Assembly (NCBI GenBank): GCA_944390965.1
Contig: CALXRW010000006.1
Coordinates: forward strand, 1 to 61,608
DNA from: an uncultured Clostridia bacterium
Lineage (GTDB): Bacteria > Bacillota > Clostridia > TANB77 > CAG-508
DNA: 61,608 nucleotides
Reading direction: 5' to 3'
Below the pieces are notes generated by a model. The model had not been told where the DNA came from, ran no database searches, and saw nothing but the letters and a program-made list of their open reading frames with translations. Positions 56,260 to 61,608 of this stretch are shown here, one piece after another (positions within the stretch are counted from its first letter, which is position 1; the number at the start of each line of letters is the position of its first letter). The position numbers and the translations under genes were made by a program.

Positions 56260-57000
56260 CTATGTTAAATTATATAGAGTTAATCCATAAACCATTAGAA
56301 CAATTAAAACTCCGAGGCATGCTCCAAAAATTACTTCTCCCAAGTTCTTTTTTTGTGCTTCTATTCTGTTTTCTGCTATCATAATAGACAAAACAAGTGA
56401 TAATGTAAAAACTACAATGTTTTTCGTATTTAGCCAAATAGTAGTTAAAATAGCAAAGGCAATTGCTGTATGACCACTCGGCATAAATTTAGAATGAATC
56501 ATTTTATACTTGTTAGAACTACCTGCTGCCTGTAGAGCAACTACTCCTATTACAGTTAAGATAATACATACAAAAGCAATATGAATTGGTGAATTCACTA
56601 CTACTTCTAATATGTTTGTTCCCCACTCTCCTATTTTGTCAAAAAATAGAAAATACCCTACAATTACACTATTAATTGCTGCTAGTATTACTGCTCCAGC
56701 TCCTACATCTTTTGCAATTTTAGCCTTAGGATGATAAATGTCTGTATATAAATCAACTACAGTTTCTATCGCCGTATTTACCATTTCTACAATAATAACT
56801 AGCATAACAGAAAATACCAAGCATAGAAACTCTGCTGTTGTTAAATCAAAAAACAAACTTAACACCATCACAAGTACAGCAATCACAAGTTGCTTTTTAA
56901 TATTAGCTTGTGTTGTTGTAGCATAAATTACCCCATTAATAGCATTGTACCATGCATCAATAAAGTTTTTATTATGTAATTTTTGGGCATTTTTTTTCAT
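56260..57000 (-). CDS. Diacylglycerol/undecaprenol kinase fused to a PAP2 phosphatase
   Basis: 246 residues. The N-terminal half (about 8-125) is a DgkA-type kinase: VEMVNTAIETVVDLYTD is the catalytic EMxNTAIE motif. The C-terminal half has the PAP2 motif SKFMPSGHTAIAFA and a later arginine-containing ENRIEAQKKN. About seven membrane helices. In Gram-positives the kinase acts on undecaprenol; the fusion would put kinase and lipid phosphatase together. Start overlaps nothing; ybeY ends two bases upstream. Confidence 0.87.
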   Translation of the reverse strand: MKKNAQKLHNKNFIDAWYNAINGVIYATTTQANIKKQLVIAVLVMVLSLFFDLTTAEFLCLVFSVMLVIIVEMVNTAIETVVDLYTDIYHPKAKIAKDVGAGAVILAAINSVIVGYFLFFDKIGEWGTNILEVVVNSPIHIAFVCIILTVIGVVALQAAGSSNKYKMIHSKFMPSGHTAIAFAILTTIWLNTKNIVVFTLSLVLSIMIAENRIEAQKKNLGEVIFGACLGVLIVLMVYGLTLYNLT

Positions 57001-57001
57001 T

Positions 57002-57481
57002 TCAAGAATCCTCTCTTACAATTTTTAATTCTTGTAAAATTTCTTCTTCTTTTTTTCTCATTTCGATTTTATCATTTTCTTCTATATGGTCATATCCAAG
57101 TAAATGGTAAAAACCATGTACTAACATATAAGCAAATTCTCTTTCAAAACTATGTCCAAATTCTTTTGCTTGTTCTTCTACCTTTGGAATAGAGATTACT
57201 AAGTTTCCTAAGATATCTTTTTCTTGTATTTTTAAAGGAAAATCGTTCCTCTCAAACATAGGAAATGACAATACATCAGTTTCTTGGTCAATATTACGAT
57301 AGGTTTTGTTTATTTTTCTTATTGTTTCGTTATTCGTTAGAATAATTTCTATCCATAATTTTTCTGGCTGAATATTTTCCTTTTCAAAGCATTTTGTTAA
57401 TACTCTCTCTATTAATTGATTATACTCTTCTTTTTGTTCAATATTTTCATATGACAATTCAAATATCATTTTATACTCCAC
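57002..57481 (-). CDS. ybeY: Endoribonuclease YbeY
   Basis: 159 residues; needed for 16S rRNA 3' end maturation. The zinc site HGFYHLLGYDH (residues ~118-128) and TDVLSFPMFER are characteristic. Start overlaps the end of the preceding gene by 11 bases. Confidence 0.96.
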   Translation of the reverse strand: MEYKMIFELSYENIEQKEEYNQLIERVLTKCFEKENIQPEKLWIEIILTNNETIRKINKTYRNIDQETDVLSFPMFERNDFPLKIQEKDILGNLVISIPKVEEQAKEFGHSFEREFAYMLVHGFYHLLGYDHIEENDKIEMRKKEEEILQELKIVREDS

Positions 57482-58652
57482 TTTCTATGGTGTTTTTCTT
57501 TTTTATTCCACCACTGCATGTCCTACAAGTTGATTTTAGTTTTCTCATTACTCCATATTCCGTTAATTTCTTGATATAGAATTTCTTTATTTGTGTGTAA
57601 TCTTTTTTGCTCTTCTTTAGTAATTTTAAATCATAGGTAATAAACAAAATCTCTTTTTCTTTCTGAGTTTTCGTATTTTGATATTCTTTCCAGAATGTTT
57701 TATAAAGCTCTCTTAAATTAGGGTTGTCCCAGTATACTTTAGTAGAAAGTAGTTTTACATTATAGTCTTCGATTAATTTAATTAATAGCTCGTATGCCTC
57801 TTTTTCTTTCACATCATTTCTACTATTTACAATTAAATTTCTTGTATCTTTTAATAATTTAATATAACATTGTTCTGCTGCTACTAATGGTAGACTATGT
57901 GTAAATAAATTTCTACTAATTCCTAATAATACCATATTTTTTTCGATTTCATCTTTTGCATCAAATTTTCCTGCTTCAAACCTTGAAAATTCTTCATAAT
58001 CTGCTACTATTTTTTCATGTACCTCTGTTTGGTCAATTTTTATTTTTATTGGTAATATTTCTGTAATATATTCTTCTAATGTCTCGAAAATTTTATTGTA
58101 TACAGTTTCTTCTTTTTCATATTTACTAGTTATTTTGTCTGCTAATTTGATAGCATAATTTTTTAGAATGCCTTTATAGAAGCTATCCATCTTTTCTACA
58201 TAAAATTCTTCATATCTTTCAAGATATTTTTCTTTTCCAGATGTAAGTACATTTTCATAATCTAGTTCTAACAAATATTTTTGTTTTCTATATTTATATT
58301 CTAAATATTCACTTTCCTTTAATTGTGTTACTGTATAATATTTTGTTAAAGCTTCTTTTTCAAATTCATTTGCTGCTCCATTTTTAACCTTTGTATAAAT
58401 AGAATCCATAATATATTTATCAATTGCTTCTAAGTATAAGGTATAGCTTTCTTCATACCTTTTTTCTAATCCTTCCTTTTCTGTGTTTTGTTTATAATTT
58501 TCATATGTTTTTATCACATTATTTCTTTTCATGGAAATTAACATTCCATTGAATCCTACTTTTGTTGGTAATAAAAGTTTTGTTAATGTATTTGTTATTT
58601 TCCCAAAAAAGGTTCTGTTTTCTCCAAGTATTTTAAGACTTCTTTGCTCCAT
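57471..58652 (-). CDS. Unknown 393-residue protein in the yqfCD-ybeY cluster
   Basis: Highly helical and charged, without signal peptide or transmembrane segment. Starts MEQRSLKILGENRTFFGKIT. The long middle part (about 60-320) is rich in Lys, Glu and Tyr with coiled-coil-like stretches. The C-terminal end has CRTCSGG near residue 380, a possible single metal or redox site. In Bacillus phoH and yqfF (pgpH) occupy this place; neither is recognisable here. Not assigned. Confidence 0.72.
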   Translation of the reverse strand: MEQRSLKILGENRTFFGKITNTLTKLLLPTKVGFNGMLISMKRNNVIKTYENYKQNTEKEGLEKRYEESYTLYLEAIDKYIMDSIYTKVKNGAANEFEKEALTKYYTVTQLKESEYLEYKYRKQKYLLELDYENVLTSGKEKYLERYEEFYVEKMDSFYKGILKNYAIKLADKITSKYEKEETVYNKIFETLEEYITEILPIKIKIDQTEVHEKIVADYEEFSRFEAGKFDAKDEIEKNMVLLGISRNLFTHSLPLVAAEQCYIKLLKDTRNLIVNSRNDVKEKEAYELLIKLIEDYNVKLLSTKVYWDNPNLRELYKTFWKEYQNTKTQKEKEILFITYDLKLLKKSKKDYTQIKKFYIKKLTEYGVMRKLKSTCRTCSGGIKKKNTIESGV

Positions 58653-58665
58653 TTGTATCCTCCTT

Positions 58666-59850
58666 TTAAAATATTATTTTTTCTTTTGCACCAATATTTT
58701 CCCTAACTTCATAAATCACTTCAACTTCTATATAATCTTTTCCTTCATAATAATTTACTTGCTTATTTTCTACCTTTCCTAAATCTTCTATTTCTTTTTC
58801 TAATTCTTCTTCTAATTTTGCAATTGTTTTTTCCTTTAATTCCGCTTTTCCGTAAGTTATTATCTTCTTTTCCTTTTCTTTATGAATTTGTTTTTCAATA
58901 CTAATTGGCAAATAAAAATTACGAAATAAAGTTAGTTTTTTGGTTTCTACTATTGTATCATAATTTTCAAATTTTGAAAGGGTTTTATACAAATTTATTT
59001 GAAAATTATGAATATTAATTTTATATTTTTTTTCTTCTTTGCCTGTTTCTACCTCTATTTCTTGTGTACAATATACTCTTTCTTTTTTGCTATGCCATAC
59101 GGTTGCTTCAATTTCAGCAGTTGCATGAACATATCTTGTTCCTGTATATTTTCCTTCTAAATATCCTCCTACTAACATATTCCCTTTTTTTACCATATCT
59201 CCTTCTTCTACTAGGGCTGTTCCATTTTGCACATTTATTTTTCGAATAATACCTTCTTTGTCTGATACTATATTACAAAATTCATCTGCATTAATAACAT
59301 CTGGTTTTTCGGTGGCTTCTATTACCTCAACAATTGCATTGGTTCCTTCTAGCTTTATTCCAATCCATGCAATATCATCCCTTTGTAATCTAATAGCTTC
59401 TACTACTTTTTTTGTTTCTATATTTTTCTTTCTTTCTCCAATTTCAAGGCCATTTTCTTTTAATTGTTCTATTAATTCTTGCCTGTCTAAATCGCTTTCT
59501 GTTATAATTTCAATATTCCATATATATTGCGAAAGGATTAAAATTCCGCAAAATACTAATCCTAAAAGAAGAGCAAATATCTTTCTCTTCTTATATTTTT
59601 TAAATATAAATGGTAACCCCTTTTTTTCTATTATTTTTATTTTGCATTGTGCATTTTTTGCAATTTTTCTTACTTTTTTGAAGTCAGATATTCCTATATC
59701 TGTATACAAAATAGTAGATTTTTCTCTCTTCATTTTTGCTAAATATATCTTTTTGCTAATGCATATATTAATAAATCTTTCTACGAAATATCCTTCTACT
59801 GCAATTCTCACATATCCAATAATAAAATGAAGTAATTTTTTTAAAATCAT
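58666..59850 (-). CDS. yqfD: Sporulation protein YqfD
   Basis: 394 residues. A membrane segment at about 95-112 is followed by a long extracytoplasmic region. YGEKKxxW-like KGLPFIFKKYKKRKIFALLL and RLQRDDIAWIGIKLEGTNAI match the YqfD family, induced in the mother cell in Bacillus. It overlaps yqfC by four bases (ATGA). Normal length. Confidence 0.9.
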   Translation of the reverse strand: MILKKLLHFIIGYVRIAVEGYFVERFINICISKKIYLAKMKREKSTILYTDIGISDFKKVRKIAKNAQCKIKIIEKKGLPFIFKKYKKRKIFALLLGLVFCGILILSQYIWNIEIITESDLDRQELIEQLKENGLEIGERKKNIETKKVVEAIRLQRDDIAWIGIKLEGTNAIVEVIEATEKPDVINADEFCNIVSDKEGIIRKINVQNGTALVEEGDMVKKGNMLVGGYLEGKYTGTRYVHATAEIEATVWHSKKERVYCTQEIEVETGKEEKKYKINIHNFQINLYKTLSKFENYDTIVETKKLTLFRNFYLPISIEKQIHKEKEKKIITYGKAELKEKTIAKLEEELEKEIEDLGKVENKQVNYYEGKDYIEVEVIYEVRENIGAKEKIIF

Positions 59851-60134
59851 GATGCCCCCTCTAAAACATCTTCTATATCAATACTTTGTATTTTTCCTGT
59901 TACCATAATGTCATCTTCTGTCATTTGATTTAAATTTAGATGAAATCCATTAATATTAATTGTTCCCATACTAGTATTAATGCGAATATAAAAGTCCTCA
60001 TATTCTAATATTCCTTTATAATTTTCAATTAACATTTCTTGAAATCCTAATATTGTAATTTTAGGTGCCTTAGAAATCACTTCTTTAGGGATTTCTAAAA
60101 ATTGTTTAATTTTTCCATCTTTTTCCTTATTCAT
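59847..60134 (-). CDS. yqfC: Sporulation protein YqfC
   Basis: 95 residues; DUF-type protein always paired with yqfD in spore formers. KITILGFQEMLIENYKGILE and EDFYIRINTSMGTININGFH match the family. Translationally coupled to yqfD. Confidence 0.9.
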   Translation of the reverse strand: MNKEKDGKIKQFLEIPKEVISKAPKITILGFQEMLIENYKGILEYEDFYIRINTSMGTININGFHLNLNQMTEDDIMVTGKIQSIDIEDVLEGAS

Positions 60135-60152
60135 TTTGATTCACATTCCTTT

Positions 60153-60980
60153 CTACCTTACAAACTCATCTATAGACTTAATTTCATATCCCATGTTTTT
60201 TATTTCTTTAATACAAGTGTCTAAAATGTTCATATTATCCTTTGACGTTCCATGCAATAATATGACCGCTCCCGGGTGTATGTTTTCCAATATTTTTGTT
60301 TTACCATATTCTTCTCGTCCTTGTTTGTTCTCATCCCAATCATCATAAGCTAAAGACCACATGACTGTTGTATAGCCTAAAGAATTACTAAGGCTAAGTG
60401 TTCTTTCACTATATTCTCCTTTTGGGGGTCTCATATATTTCATTTCATATCCTGTTAATTCTAGAACAGAGTGATGTAAGTCCATAATTTCTTTCTTTAT
60501 TTCTTCATCTGTTAAACTTGGCATACTATGGTGATTTACGGTATGGTTTCCTACAATATGTCCCTCTTCCACCATCCTTTTTACTAAATCCGGTTGTGAA
60601 TTTAAATAATGGGCAGTAATAAAAAAAGCAGCTTTTACATCATTTGCTTTTAGTGTATCTAAAATACTGGCAGTATAACCAGCTTCGTATCCATTGTCAA
60701 AGGTCAAATATACAATATTTTTTTCGGAGTTTCCCATAGCAACTCCATCATATTTTTTCATTAAATTAATATTTTTGCTTCCAAGCTCTGGTTGTTTATG
60801 ATCTTTTTCCCTTTTTACGCCCCACTCTATCTTTTCATTACTTAAGGCAGTTGTAGTACTAACTTGAATTGCATCTTCTTTTGTAAAAATAAAAGTAATT
60901 CCTACAAGTACAGCAATAAAAACAATAGCTAATGTTATTTTAAACACTTTTTTCTTATTCTCTTCAAAAATCTTTTTCAT
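60153..60980 (-). CDS. PdaA-like spore-cortex polysaccharide deacetylase
   Basis: 275 residues. An N-terminal membrane segment (about 12-31) is followed by a NodB deacetylase domain: YLTFDNGYEAGYTASIL, HIVGNHTVNHHSMPSL (zinc His pair), RPPKGEYSERTLSLSNSLGY and HPGAVILLHG. The DNGYE form in place of DDG is characteristic of PdaA, which makes muramic-delta-lactam in the cortex. Context (yqfC/D, SASP) agrees. Confidence 0.92.
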   Translation of the reverse strand: MKKIFEENKKKVFKITLAIVFIAVLVGITFIFTKEDAIQVSTTTALSNEKIEWGVKREKDHKQPELGSKNINLMKKYDGVAMGNSEKNIVYLTFDNGYEAGYTASILDTLKANDVKAAFFITAHYLNSQPDLVKRMVEEGHIVGNHTVNHHSMPSLTDEEIKKEIMDLHHSVLELTGYEMKYMRPPKGEYSERTLSLSNSLGYTTVMWSLAYDDWDENKQGREEYGKTKILENIHPGAVILLHGTSKDNMNILDTCIKEIKNMGYEIKSIDEFVR

Positions 60981-61030
60981 CTTTCACTCCTTTTCTTTGT
61001 TTCATTTTATGAAATGTACTTAAAAATATG

Positions 61031-61090
61031 ACTAGGTAACTTAACCTTGTTGCTCAAGAAATTTTTAGCGGATTTTCCTATATAATAAAA
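61031..61090. repeat. Repeat family R2, partial copy
   Basis: CTAGGTAACTTAACCTTG, TGCTCAAGAAATTTTTAGCG and TTTTCCTATATAATAAAAG. The element lacks the GATTGC and GTGGC hairpins. An AGAGATATC/GATATCTCT hairpin follows at 61089-61113. Confidence 0.75.
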
Positions 61091-61149
61091 GAGATATCAT
61101 TTTGATATCTCTAACACATGTAATTTGTGGGGATGATTACTGAGAAAAA

Positions 61150-61177
61150 ATTAGCAAATATTTTATATTTGCTAACT
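61150..61177 (-). terminator. Hairpin after the decayed toxin gene
   Basis: TTAGCAAATAT pairs with ATATTTGCTAA around a 3-base loop at the stop of the toxin remnant, with Ts following on the minus strand. Confidence 0.65.
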
Positions 61178-61439
61178 ATTCATCTTTTAAATATTTTTCC
61201 CAATCCATAAAAACATGACCTATTCTCGCCACTAATGCTTTAGAATTTTTGTCATCCACTATATAAAATACTATATAATTTCTCACATTAATTTTTCCAA
61301 TGTTTTTATACCCAGTTAAATCTCACTTAAAATAGGCATACTCCCTGCAATATTCTCTAAATTTTGGAATTCCTGGTTGAATAAAATCTTGTATTTGTCT
61401 GCTATAATATCTCCTGCTAAACTAAATAGTATATTTCAT
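61176..61439 (-). pseudogene. ParE/RelE-family toxin, decayed
   Basis: An 88-codon frame from ATG 61439 to TAG 61176 encodes a RelE/ParE-type toxin but contains two in-frame stops, TAG at codon 6 and TGA at codon 38. The surviving C-terminus GYKNIGKINVRNYIVFYIVD followed by ARIGHVFMDWEKYLKDE has the strand pattern of the toxin. No antitoxin is intact nearby; upstream there is only the C-terminal end of another gene at the window edge. Confidence 0.7.
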
Positions 61440-61546
61440 ATCTTAGAAATATTCATGTTTTGTTCTTTTTTATTTCTAAAACACAAAAAGAGAAATTTTT
61501 TTGATACCTCTAACATATATAGAATAACAACTTGTAATTTGTTTGT

Positions 61547-61608
61547 CTAATTATGCATTTTGTTTATTATTTCATCTAATTGTTTTTGTTGTTCATTAGA
61601 TAATATAG
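61547..61608 (-). CDS. C-terminal end of an unidentified gene cut by the window edge
   Basis: Minus strand frame ending ...LSNEQQKQLDEIINKMHN and TAG. Only about 20 codons are visible. It could be the antitoxin partner of the toxin remnant, but it is too short to assign. Confidence 0.4.
   Translation of the reverse strand, partial: ILSNEQQKQLDEIINKMHN

Overview
The window looks like a chromosome segment from a low-GC, endospore-forming Clostridia-type Firmicute, probably an uncultured gut-type lineage. I base this on the very AT-rich DNA, the AGGAGG-type ribosome binding sites, the AGA-dominated arginine usage and the sporulation genes (spoVG, spoIVB, spoVT, yqfC/yqfD, an alpha/beta SASP, and pdaA-like). 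The genus is not determined. Almost all genes lie on the minus strand. The exceptions are murC, a 61-residue orphan, the SASP and a broken XRE regulator.

Layout by position. 1-3400: two glycosyltransferases, a phosphoglycerate-mutase-like phosphatase and tRNA-Gln/tRNA-His. 3.4-12.6 kb: sortase, HIT protein, a short AlaRS, SpoVT, a KAP-type NTPase, ComF and a frameshifted RecD2-like helicase. 12.7-15.2 kb: broken XRE gene with operator-like dyads, metK, palindromic elements and a GNAT. 15.5-32.4 kb: the complete S10-spc-alpha ribosomal operon (rpsJ to rplQ, with secY, adk, map, infA and rpoA), driven by one strong promoter and lacking rpmD (L30). 32.4-35.3 kb: the orphan small gene, a DUF45 metallopeptidase, spoVG behind a sigma-H-like promoter, and murC. 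35.7-37 kb: spoIVB, also frameshifted. 37.1-49.1 kb: a Tad/Flp-like pilus or secretion operon of 13 genes. 49.2-52.8 kb: HAD phosphatase, SASP, DUF4143 ATPase and HPF. 52.9-61 kb: the recO-yqzL-era-DUF3048-dgkA/PAP2-ybeY-unknown-yqfD-yqfC-pdaA cluster. 61.2 kb to the end: a decayed ParE/RelE toxin.

The most unusual observation is about codon CGG. Reading every intact chromosomal gene by eye, I found no in-frame CGG except one in the GC-richer orphan at 32457. The two large conserved genes that are interrupted, recD2 and spoIVB, are each interrupted exactly at an in-frame CGG followed by A. In both, skipping the C (+1 frameshift, reading GGA) restores the conserved protein through its catalytic motif. 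This suggests CGG-directed +1 frameshifting, or a poorly decoded or unassigned CGG codon, rather than two unrelated mutations.

The second notable system is the Tad-like operon. It has a fused TadB/TadC-type membrane protein, two MinD-like ATPases with degenerate P-loops, and a fan of pilin-like paralogues that share an N-terminal helix and have divergent tails. No prepilin peptidase is present. The intergenic DNA carries at least five families of palindromic repeats, and several copies supply the stop codons of neighbouring genes.
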